Shown: one piece after another, positions 1 to 4,786 of the stretch | How the letters are laid out: each line of letters opens with the position of its first letter | Numbering within the stretch: position 1 is the first letter of the stretch | Origin: JBFGCT01 sp041581055 | Lineage (GTDB): Bacteria; Actinomycetota; Acidimicrobiia; Acidimicrobiales; Ilumatobacteraceae | Assembly: GCA_041581055.1 (NCBI GenBank) | Contig: JBFGCT010000133.1 | Coordinates: 1 to 11,405, forward strand | Length of the DNA stretch: 11,405 nt | Reading direction: 5' to 3' | The notes under the pieces: generated by a model | The model's input: only the letters and a program-made list of their open reading frames with translations | Told to the model about the DNA's origin: nothing | Database searches by the model: none | Translations under genes and position numbers: made by a program

Positions 1-98
1 CCGGCGACCAGGGTGGCGACCCCGGCGACCAGGGTGGCGACCCCGGCGACCAGGGTGGCGACCCCGGCGACCAGGGTGGCGACCCCGGCGACCAGGGT
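1..98 (+). repeat. 21-bp in-frame tandem repeat (minisatellite)
   Basis: A 21-bp unit (ggcgaccagggtggcgaccc plus one c) repeats without change at 3-23, 24-44, 45-65 and 66-86, and a partial copy ends at 98. The array continues off the left edge. Because 21 is a multiple of three, copy-number changes alter only the number of GDQGGDP heptads in the surface protein and keep the frame. Perfect identity at the DNA level suggests recent expansion. Confidence 0.95.
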
Positions 99-287
99 GA
101 CGGTGCGGGCGAGGTCGTCGAGCAACGGCTGACCGGCGGCGACGAATCGGGCACACGCGGTCCCGGCCTGCCGCGCACCGGGACCGACGGAACCAGGATC
201 CTGCTCGGCCTCGGGCTGACAACCCTCGGCTTCGGCTCGATCGTCGCTCTCCTCACGCGCCGTCGGGACGAAGTCCCCGCACTCTGA
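1..287 (+). CDS. LPXTG cell-wall-anchored surface protein, C-terminal fragment
   Basis: This is the 3' end of a gene that begins before the window; the reading frame starts at base 3 and stops at TGA 285-287. The visible 94 residues open with about four and a half copies of the heptad GDQGGDP. A short linker follows, then a sorting signal: LPRTG (168-182), a hydrophobic stretch (ILLGLGLTTLGFGSIVALL) and a positively charged tail starting RRR. This order (LPXTG, membrane segment, basic tail) is the standard signal for sortase, which cuts within the motif and joins the protein to the cell wall. The heptad region is probably a hydrophilic stalk. The N-terminal functional part lies outside the window, so the role is unknown. 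No sortase gene is visible here. The stop lies 11 nt before the WhiB-like gene, so the two may be co-transcribed. Confidence 0.85.
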   Translation, partial: GDQGGDPGDQGGDPGDQGGDPGDQGGDPGDQGDGAGEVVEQRLTGGDESGTRGPGLPRTGTDGTRILLGLGLTTLGFGSIVALLTRRRDEVPAL

Positions 288-298
288 GAGGACCGACG

Positions 299-658
299 AT
301 GAACCTCACCAGCACCATCTCCCACACCGACATCGCCCCCGACCACGCGGACGCCGAGGCGTCGGTGGCGGCCAGGGCGCGATGCGCCGACGGGCAGGGC
401 ACCTTGAGCCACCTGTTCTTCTCCGAGGACGACCACGACATCGCCCGTGCCAAGGCGATCTGCCGGCCCTGCGGGCGGCGTGCCCAGTGCCTCGCGGGCG
501 CCGTCGACCGTGCCGAACCGTACGGGGTCTGGGGCGGCAAGCTCGTCCTCGACGGCGTGCCGGTCGAGTTCAAGCGCAAGCGGGGCCGGCCCCCCAAGCG
601 GACCGAGCCGATCCTGGTGGTCGACGAGGTGCCGGTTCCCCCGCATCTCGTCGCCTGA
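299..658 (+). CDS. WhiB-family iron-sulfur transcription factor (first copy)
   Basis: This 119-residue protein carries the WhiB signature. Four cysteines, C29, C55, C58 and C64 (C-X25-C-X2-C-X5-C), would hold a [4Fe-4S] cluster. The GVWGG turn is at 76-80. A basic segment follows with an AT-hook-like RGRPPKR core (95-101), which in WhiB7-type proteins contacts the DNA minor groove. WhiB proteins usually act with the primary sigma factor; which genes this one controls cannot be read from the window. The start ATG 299 has a GAGAGG ribosome-binding site overlapping the stop of the upstream surface-protein gene, so translation may be coupled. A paralogue lies at 1244-1642 with the same cysteine spacing and roughly half of residues identical, pointing to a local duplication. 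The WhiB assignment is secure; WhiB7-type is a tentative subclass. Confidence 0.92.
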   Translation: MNLTSTISHTDIAPDHADAEASVAARARCADGQGTLSHLFFSEDDHDIARAKAICRPCGRRAQCLAGAVDRAEPYGVWGGKLVLDGVPVEFKRKRGRPPKRTEPILVVDEVPVPPHLVA

Positions 659-703
659 CGGGTCCGATCGGCGGCGCGCATCGGGGCACCAGGAGAAACC
701 CCC

Positions 704-934
704 TTGACCAGGGCGCCCGCGACGTGGTTGCCTTGCACTCACGCGCCAAGCTCTCGCCGCGCCCCAGACACGACCGGACATCAACGCCCACCGACAACAC
801 GGAAAGGACGAGCGCATGATCACAACGCCGACGCCGACGACATCGCCGGCATCGCCGCGCCCGTACTCGCCGATGTTCGCGCCCGCCGCCGTGCACGCAG
901 CCGCCTTCGGGTCCGGGCTCACGCCGGCGAATGA
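704..934 (+). CDS. Possible small ORF upstream of second whiB-like gene (76 aa, TTG start)
   Basis: This small open frame starts at TTG 704, seven bases after AGGAGA (691-696), and ends with TGA 932-934. It resembles no family I know. Its second half (from about 810) uses codons ending mostly in C or G and reads as an acidic then arginine-rich peptide; the first half looks less like coding sequence. Its stop overlaps the ATG of the 30-codon ORF at 931 (ATGA), an arrangement that would permit coupled translation. It also overlaps the 816-1028 frame, so both are unlikely to be ordinary genes. It may be a leader peptide or chance. Confidence 0.25.
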   Translation: MTRAPATWLPCTHAPSSRRAPDTTGHQRPPTTRKGRAHDHNADADDIAGIAAPVLADVRARRRARSRLRVRAHAGE

Positions 935-1028
935 GTGGCTTGGTGGTATTCGGCTCGGCGTTGACAACTCCGGTACTTGTGTCGCCAAGCGAATCGCACC
1001 CGACCGCCTCCGAGGAGGACTGACGTAA
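816..1028 (+). CDS. Possible leader ORF in the whiB-like 5' region (70 aa)
   Basis: ATG 816 is preceded by a good ribosome-binding site, AAAGGA at 803-808, with a 7-nt gap. The frame ends at TAA 1026-1028, just before the terminator hairpin at 1055. The peptide is rich in Thr, Pro, Ser and Ala and matches no family I recognise. Its last codons cover bases 998-1010, the segment that can pair with the 5' arm of the terminator, so a ribosome moving or stalling here could change which RNA structure forms. It is the best-initiated candidate for an upstream ORF controlling the second whiB-like gene. GC at third codon positions is good in the first half and falls off in the second. Confidence 0.33.
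   Translation: MITTPTPTTSPASPRPYSPMFAPAAVHAAAFGSGLTPANEWLGGIRLGVDNSGTCVAKRIAPDRLRGGLT
931..1023 (+). CDS. Alternative leader ORF in the whiB-like 5' region (30 aa)
   Basis: ATG 931 to TGA 1021-1023 encodes a 30-residue peptide with a hydrophobic N-terminal half (starting MSGLVVFG) and an acidic end (SEED). Its start overlaps the stop of the 704-934 frame (ATGA). There is no clear ribosome-binding site of its own, so translation would need coupling. Like the 816-1028 frame, it runs through bases 998-1010, the proposed antiterminator segment. Only one of these overlapping leader frames is likely to be real. Confidence 0.28.
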   Translation: MSGLVVFGSALTTPVLVSPSESHPTASEED

Positions 1029-1065
1029 GCACAGCGTCAGATCACCTCTCACGAGGCCGTCGGGT
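998..1065 (+). promoter_or_regulatory. Putative antiterminator structure of a transcription attenuator
   Basis: Bases 998-1010 can pair with 1053-1065 in 12 of 13 positions; the only mismatch is c1005 with c1058. The second arm shares 11 of the 13 bases of the terminator 5' arm (1055-1067), so the two structures exclude each other. Between the arms sits a perfect 6-bp hairpin, CTGACG (1020-1025) with CGTCAG (1035-1040). A GAGGAGG run at 1012-1018 has no start codon at the proper distance. Known whiB7/wblC leaders use a translated upstream ORF to choose between such structures; applying that mechanism here is inference. Confidence 0.55.
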
Positions 1066-1094
1066 TCATCGAACCCGGCGGCCTTTTCGGTTTT
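1055..1094 (+). terminator. Strong intrinsic terminator upstream of second whiB-like gene
   Basis: A 13-bp stem (1055-1067 with 1071-1083, one G-U pair) closes a 3-nt ATC loop and is followed at once by TTTT, CGG and TTTT (1084-1094). It is the clearest Rho-independent terminator in the window. It lies 149 bases before the chosen start of the second whiB-like gene, with no recognisable promoter between. Transcription of that gene may therefore depend on read-through, which fits an attenuator. Alternatively it simply ends the upstream transcript and the promoter for the second gene is unrecognised. Confidence 0.85.
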
Positions 1095-1243
1095 CCGCCC
1101 GCCGATCCATCCAGCGCCCCGAGCAGCACCCGACCACCACCCGACGACAGAAAGCACGACCCATGAACGCCACGACGATCACCGCCGAGCACGACGGCCA
1201 CCCGTTCGACACGCCCCCACTCGCACCCCGCAAGGAAGCGCCC

Positions 1244-1642
1244 ATGATCCCCATCAGCCCATTCCCGGCGATCAACCGATCGATCGACGCCGACCCGCGC
1301 GCGCCCGACAGTCCGAGCCCGCCCGGGGCCGAGGCGCCGTCGATCGAAGCCCGTCGACCCGTCGCTCGGTGCGCGGACGGCAACGGCACCCTGACCGGGC
1401 TGTTCTTCTCCGATCATGTCGTCGACATCGCCCGCGCCAAGGCGATGTGCGGCATGTGCCCGCTGCGCGAGCCCTGCCTGGCCGGGGCCCTCGAGCGCGA
1501 GGAGCCGTGGGGCGTCTGGGGCGGCCAGCTACTGTCCGCCGGGCGGATCATCGCCAACAAGCGCCCGTGCGGTCGCCCGCCGAAGCGGCCCCGCCCCGAC
1601 GTCGTCTACGACGAGATGGGCCCGGTCGGCGTCGTCGCCTGA
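1244..1642 (+). CDS. WhiB-family iron-sulfur transcription factor (second copy)
   Basis: This 132-residue WhiB protein is a paralogue of the one at 299-658. Cluster ligands are C43, C69, C72 and C78 (C-X25-C-X2-C-X5-C), GVWGG is at 90-94, and the AT-hook-like CGRPPKR at 109-115 includes a fifth cysteine, C109, absent from the first copy. I chose ATG 1244 because AAGGA at 1232-1236 lies seven bases before it. An in-frame ATG at 1163 would add 27 residues but has only weak ribosome-binding sequence and the extra segment is unlike the family. The preceding leader with a terminator and a competing pairing suggests control by transcription attenuation, as in whiB7 genes that respond to ribosome-targeting antibiotics. 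The family is certain, the subfamily and the inducer are not. Confidence 0.92.
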   Translation: MIPISPFPAINRSIDADPRAPDSPSPPGAEAPSIEARRPVARCADGNGTLTGLFFSDHVVDIARAKAMCGMCPLREPCLAGALEREEPWGVWGGQLLSAGRIIANKRPCGRPPKRPRPDVVYDEMGPVGVVA

Positions 1643-1650
1643 CCGGGCTT

Positions 1651-1774
1651 CGGCCGCCGGCGCGCGAGCGCCGCGACATCCCGTTCCGGCGCCGGCAACC
1701 CCCGCCGGCGCCGGAACGAGGACGCGCCTCCGGCGCGACATGTTCCCGGAACGTTCAGGGCGGCCGAAACGGCC
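1651..1774. repeat. Run of GC-rich inverted repeats between whiB-like gene and tlpA-like gene
   Basis: Five dyads follow one another. They are a 6-bp stem with a GCGA loop (1658-1673); a perfect 14-bp stem with a 7-nt loop (1683-1696 with 1704-1717); a 6-bp stem with a 3-nt loop (1723-1737); an 11-bp odd palindrome GTTCC-C-GGAAC (1742-1752) overlapping GAACGTTC (1749-1756); and a 5-bp stem (1762-1774). The 14-bp hairpin lacks a T-run but probably ends the whiB-like transcript. The last dyads lie close to the predicted tlpA-like promoter and could bind a regulator. Confidence 0.6.
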
Positions 1775-1791
1775 TCCAGGGACGCGCTCAG

Positions 1792-1805
1792 TAGCCTCAG
1801 CACGG
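1792..1805 (+). promoter_or_regulatory. -10 box of a probable leaderless promoter (tlpA-like gene)
   Basis: TAGCCT at 1792-1797 fits the actinobacterial TANNNT -10 pattern and lies seven bases before GTG 1805. No ribosome-binding site precedes that start, so the transcript probably begins at or next to the start codon. No convincing -35 box is visible. Confidence 0.5.
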
Positions 1806-2407
1806 TGAAGGTCGCCCGCCCACGATTGCTCGCCGGCTCGCTCGCCGCCGCGCTCGTCGTCGGGTTGGGCATCGCCGTCGTCACGGCCCAATCGGACGAC
1901 GCCGCCGACCCCATCGACGCCACGCTGACCGACCCGCTCGATCGCCAGCCGAGCCCGGGCGACCAGCTCGGAAACGACGACGTCGAGGGTGAGCGGTTCC
2001 CGGAGGGGACGCTGACCGATCGGGACGGCGTCGCGTTCTCCTCCGCCGAGCTGCTCGGCGGGCCGCTGGTGGTCAACTTCTGGTTCAGCACCTGCCCGCC
2101 GTGCGCCAAGGAACTGCCCGACTTCGCCGAGGTCCACCGCGAGCTGGGCGATGACGTGCGCTTCGTCGGGGTGAACACGCTCGACTCCGTCCCGGTGATG
2201 GAGCGCTTCGCCGCGGACCGCGGGGTCGAGTACGAGCTCTACCGCGACGAGTTCGCCGAGCTGACCGACGGCATCGGGGCGACGGCGTTCCCGGTGACGA
2301 TCTTCGTCACCTCTGGCGGTGTCATCGTCGAACAGACCGGCGTGCTCGACGCCGACGCATTGCGCGCCAAGATCGCCGACCTGCAAGCCCTGGAGGGGTC
2401 CGCATGA
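1805..2407 (+). CDS. TlpA/ResA-like membrane-anchored thioredoxin
   Basis: This 200-residue protein begins with a short basic stretch and a hydrophobic segment (about 8-28) that acts as signal anchor, followed by an acidic linker and a thioredoxin-like domain (about 60-198). The active site is C97-P-P-C100 in the context WFSTCPPC, and the cis-proline is P163 (AFPVT). Such proteins reduce or exchange disulfides outside the membrane, for example on apocytochrome c, using electrons delivered by CcdA-type transporters. The next gene is exactly such a transporter. The GTG start lacks a ribosome-binding site but has a -10 box seven bases upstream. Its last 20 codons and stop fall within the 66-bp tandem duplication; the second copy, downstream of the stop, is a non-coding remnant. 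Confidence 0.87.
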   Translation: MKVARPRLLAGSLAAALVVGLGIAVVTAQSDDAADPIDATLTDPLDRQPSPGDQLGNDDVEGERFPEGTLTDRDGVAFSSAELLGGPLVVNFWFSTCPPCAKELPDFAEVHRELGDDVRFVGVNTLDSVPVMERFAADRGVEYELYRDEFAELTDGIGATAFPVTIFVTSGGVIVEQTGVLDADALRAKIADLQALEGSA

Positions 2408-2480
2408 GCAATCGACGCCGACGCATTGCGCGCCAAGATCGCCGACCTGCAAGCCCTGGAGGGGTCCGCATGAGCAATCG
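2346..2480 (+). repeat. Perfect 66-bp tandem duplication at the tlpA-ccdA junction
   Basis: Bases 2346-2411 recur unchanged at 2412-2477, and the next three bases also match the start of the unit. Each copy holds the last 20 codons and stop of the tlpA-like gene, a GGAGGGG ribosome-binding site (2392-2398 and 2458-2464) and an ATGA stop-start overlap (ATG 2404 and 2470). The length is 22 codons, so frames are preserved. Complete identity implies a recent event, or a sequence-assembly artefact. Confidence 0.95.
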
Positions 2481-2502
2481 TGCCGACCGGGCGCCGACGT
2501 GA
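2404..2502 (+). CDS. Putative coupling minicistron ahead of ccdA-like gene
   Basis: A frame opening at ATG 2404 (overlapping the tlpA-like stop) or at the duplicated ATG 2470 ends at TGA 2500-2502, giving 32 or 10 codons. Its stop overlaps the GTG 2499 start of the transporter gene (GTGA). The transporter start has no ribosome-binding site of its own, while both ATGs follow GGAGGGG, so ribosomes ending here may restart at 2499. The peptide (MSNRADRAPT in the short form) is unlikely to have a function itself. Alternatively ATG 2470 was the original transporter start and a one-base change broke the frame. Confidence 0.35.
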   Translation: MSNRRRRIARQDRRPASPGGVRMSNRADRAPT

Positions 2503-3389
2503 GCCTGTCGTTCATCCGCGGGCTGGTCGCCGCCGTCAATCCGTGCGGGTTCATCCTCCTGCCGACGTACCTGATGTACTTCCTCGGGGTCCAGGGCGCC
2601 GCGCCGGGCACGCAGCGGGCGTCGGTCCGCCGCGCCCTCCTGGTCAGCGCCGCCCTGTCGACCGGCTTCCTGCTCGTGTTCTTCATCGCCGGGTTGATCT
2701 CCTACAACTTCACGAGCTGGATCAACGAGAACTCCAAGTACGCCACCGGAGGCATCGGCGTCGCGCTGGTCGTGCTCGGCGCGGCGATGTTGTTCGGCTA
2801 CAAGCTGCCGTTCATGACCCCGCAGATCAAGGCCGGCGGCAAGGATCGGACCGTGCGGTCCATGTTCGTCTTCGGCGTGGCCTACGCGGTCGCCTCGATC
2901 GGCTGCACGATCGGGCTGTTCATCGCCACGGTGTTCAGCACGACCAGCCGCGAGGGTGTCGTCCAGGGCGTCGGCAACGTGGTGGCGTACGGCGCCGGCA
3001 TGGCGCTGCTGGTCAGCGCGCTGACGGTCGCGCTGGCGTTCGCCAACACGAGCCTGCTCAAGTTCCTGCGCAGCGGGTTGCAGTACGTCGACCGGATCGC
3101 GGCGGCGTTCGTCGTCCTGTCCGGGCTGTACCTGCTCTGGTACTTCTACTGGGTCGATCTGCGAGAGGTCGGCGATCCGATCACCGATTGGGCGTTCGAG
3201 CGGCAGGCCGACGCCACGACGTTCCTCAACGACAACTGGCAGACGGTCGGCGTCGTCCTCGCCGCCGTCGTCGTGGCCGCCATCGCCTTCGTCGCGATCC
3301 GCAAGGACGATGTGGCCCTCGCCCGGCCGGCGGGCGATCGCGGCGACGCGATCGACGCCCCCGAGGCGGCCGACGCCGTCGACGCCTGA
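2499..3389 (+). CDS. ccdA: CcdA-like thiol:disulfide interchange membrane protein
   Basis: This polytopic membrane protein of 296 residues is of the CcdA/DsbD-transmembrane type, which carries reducing electrons from cytoplasmic thioredoxin across the membrane. The two expected cysteines are present: C16 in VNPCGF and C136 in SIGCTIG. I see about six to seven hydrophobic segments: near 8-30, 46-68, 82-100, 122-145, 155-180, 195-215 and, after an extracytoplasmic stretch, a final one near 245-265. The tail is charged and Ala/Asp-rich. The frame is open upstream to 2319, but that part translates the 66-bp duplication twice and cannot be family sequence; GTG 2499 gives a normal N-terminus. It follows the TlpA-like thioredoxin, its likely electron acceptor. 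The last segment and tail go beyond the minimal CcdA core. Confidence 0.87.
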   Translation: MSLSFIRGLVAAVNPCGFILLPTYLMYFLGVQGAAPGTQRASVRRALLVSAALSTGFLLVFFIAGLISYNFTSWINENSKYATGGIGVALVVLGAAMLFGYKLPFMTPQIKAGGKDRTVRSMFVFGVAYAVASIGCTIGLFIATVFSTTSREGVVQGVGNVVAYGAGMALLVSALTVALAFANTSLLKFLRSGLQYVDRIAAAFVVLSGLYLLWYFYWVDLREVGDPITDWAFERQADATTFLNDNWQTVGVVLAAVVVAAIAFVAIRKDDVALARPAGDRGDAIDAPEAADAVDA

Positions 3390-3414
3390 TCCACTCCCCG
3401 ACGGTGGCGGCGCG

Positions 3415-4707
3415 TCACAGATAGCTCATCAGGTGGGCTTTGGCGTCGAGCTCCTCGCGGTGGTCGGGGTGGGCGATCGCGATCAGCCGGCGGGTTCGCT
3501 CGCGCACCGAGGCGCCCCGGAGCTCGGCGACTCCCCACTCGGTCACGATCTTGTCGACGGTGTTCTTCGGCGTGGTCACGACGTCGCCCGGCGCGAGTTG
3601 GGGGACGATGCGGGAGGCGCCGCTCGACGTCGTCGAGTGCAACACGACGAACCCCTGGCCCCCCGTGGAGTACATCGCGCCGCGGGCGAAGTCGTTCTGG
3701 CCGCCGGAGGAGGAGTAGTACTGGCCCTCGATCGTCTCCGACGCGCACTGGCCGAGGAAGTCGACCGACAGCGTGGCGTTGATCGACACGAAGTCGTCCT
3801 CCTGGGCGATCACGCGGGGATCGTTGACGTAGCGAACGGCGTGCAGCTCGATGGCGGTGTTCTCGTGCAGGAACTCGTGGAGGTGCCCGGTGCCGAGGGC
3901 GAACGTGCCGACCGTCTTGGTCCGGTTGAGCCGCTTCCTGACGCCGTTGACGACTCCGGACTCGACCAACCCGACCACGCCGTCGGACAGCAACTCGGTG
4001 TGCACGCCGAGATCCTTGTGACCGGCGAGCGCGCCCATGATCGCGTTGGGGATCGCGCCGATGCCGGTCTGGATCGTCGCCCCGTCCGGGACCCGCTCGG
4101 CGACCAGCTCGGCGATCTCGATGTCGACGGCCTCGGGGACGATCGGCGGCACCTCGACCAGGGGGCGGTCCGATCGGCACCACCCCACGACCTGGGACAT
4201 GTGCAGCTGGTTGCGCCCGAACGTGCGCGGCATGTGCTCGGTCACCTCGAGGAAGAACCGGCCGCGCCCGATGAAACTCGCCGTGTAGTCCGCCGAGACG
4301 CCGAGGCTGAAGTACCCGTGGCGGTCGGGCGGCGACGCGGCGGCGATCACGAGTGGGTCGTCGGTGCGCCGGCGCATCAGCGCGTACGTCTCGGAGAAGT
4401 GCCCGGGGACCAGGCCGACGGCGCCGGAGGCGAAGTGCGGGCGGGTGACGTGCGACAGGAAATAGGAGATGTGCTTCAGCCGCCGGCCGAAGTCGCCGCG
4501 CAGGTAGCGGCGGTCGTGGAGCGCGTGCATCTGGTGGACGCGCAAGCCGTCGAGCCGGGTCGTGCCGGCGGCGACGTCCGCGGCGACCCCGTCCTCGATC
4601 GCGTCGAGCACGGCGGTCGGCTCGCCGTTGGCCAACGGGACGATGATCTGGGTGCCGGGGGCCAGGTGGTCGAGCACGTCGCTCGGCTGGTTCGGCGCGC
4701 TGTCCAC
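3415..4707 (-). CDS. Acetyl-CoA hydrolase/transferase family (class I CoA-transferase)
   Basis: This 430-residue protein belongs to the family that includes 4-hydroxybutyrate CoA-transferase and acetyl-CoA hydrolase/transferase; length and overall sequence fit a complete member. These enzymes move CoA between an acyl-CoA and a free acid through a glutamyl-CoA intermediate. The probable catalytic glutamate is E238 in VHTELLSDG, matching the conserved site of 4-hydroxybutyrate CoA-transferases. A GIGAIPNA glycine-rich loop lies at 215-222, and the C-terminal half holds the conserved TGGQGF-type segment. The GTG 4707 start has no ribosome-binding site but a TAGCTT box six bases upstream, consistent with a leaderless message. 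It is divergent from a CoA-related Nudix hydrolase gene and convergent with the ccdA-like gene, 25 bases away. Substrate specificity cannot be told from sequence. Confidence 0.88.
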   Translation of the reverse strand: MDSAPNQPSDVLDHLAPGTQIIVPLANGEPTAVLDAIEDGVAADVAAGTTRLDGLRVHQMHALHDRRYLRGDFGRRLKHISYFLSHVTRPHFASGAVGLVPGHFSETYALMRRRTDDPLVIAAASPPDRHGYFSLGVSADYTASFIGRGRFFLEVTEHMPRTFGRNQLHMSQVVGWCRSDRPLVEVPPIVPEAVDIEIAELVAERVPDGATIQTGIGAIPNAIMGALAGHKDLGVHTELLSDGVVGLVESGVVNGVRKRLNRTKTVGTFALGTGHLHEFLHENTAIELHAVRYVNDPRVIAQEDDFVSINATLSVDFLGQCASETIEGQYYSSSGGQNDFARGAMYSTGGQGFVVLHSTTSSGASRIVPQLAPGDVVTTPKNTVDKIVTEWGVAELRGASVRERTRRLIAIAHPDHREELDAKAHLMSYL

Positions 4708-4719
4708 ACGCCGAAGCTA
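4707..4719 (-). promoter_or_regulatory. -10 box of a probable leaderless promoter (CoA-transferase)
   Basis: On the minus strand TAGCTT occupies 4719-4714, followed by six bases and then GTG 4707. No ribosome-binding site is present. Opposite-strand TACCGT at 4771-4776 serves the divergent Nudix gene. Confidence 0.5.
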
Positions 4720-4770
4720 ATGCCCCGGACCGACGAACGTCCGATTGCGTCCGGTGGCGGCGCCGTTGGA

Positions 4771-4786
4771 TACCGTCGGCGTCGCA
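4771..4786 (+). promoter_or_regulatory. -10 box of a probable near-leaderless promoter (Nudix gene)
   Basis: TACCGT at 4771-4776 fits TANNNT and ends nine bases before ATG 4786, which has no ribosome-binding site. The expected transcript would have an untranslated leader of only about two bases. Confidence 0.4.

Noticed and set aside
1..98. CRISPR array.
   Set aside because: The 21-bp units abut without spacers and are translated in frame.
961..966. Perfect TTGACA as a -35 box for the second whiB-like gene.
   Set aside because: No acceptable -10 box lies 15-19 bases downstream, so I do not call a promoter.
1163..1243. Longer start (ATG 1163) for the second whiB-like gene.
   Set aside because: It has a weak ribosome-binding site and an extension unlike WhiB proteins, whereas ATG 1244 has AAGGA seven bases upstream.
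2319..2498. N-terminal extension of the ccdA-like gene.
   Set aside because: The extra residues are the duplicated tlpA tail read in another frame, not transporter sequence.
1529..2686. Minus-strand open frame of 385 codons.
   Set aside because: It is antisense to the second whiB-like gene, the tlpA-like gene and the ccdA start, and its internal repeat comes only from the 66-bp duplication.
3310..4785. Long plus-strand open frame preceding the Nudix gene.
   Set aside because: It runs antisense through the whole CoA-transferase gene and has low-complexity composition typical of a GC-rich shadow frame; the Nudix protein starts at ATG 4786.
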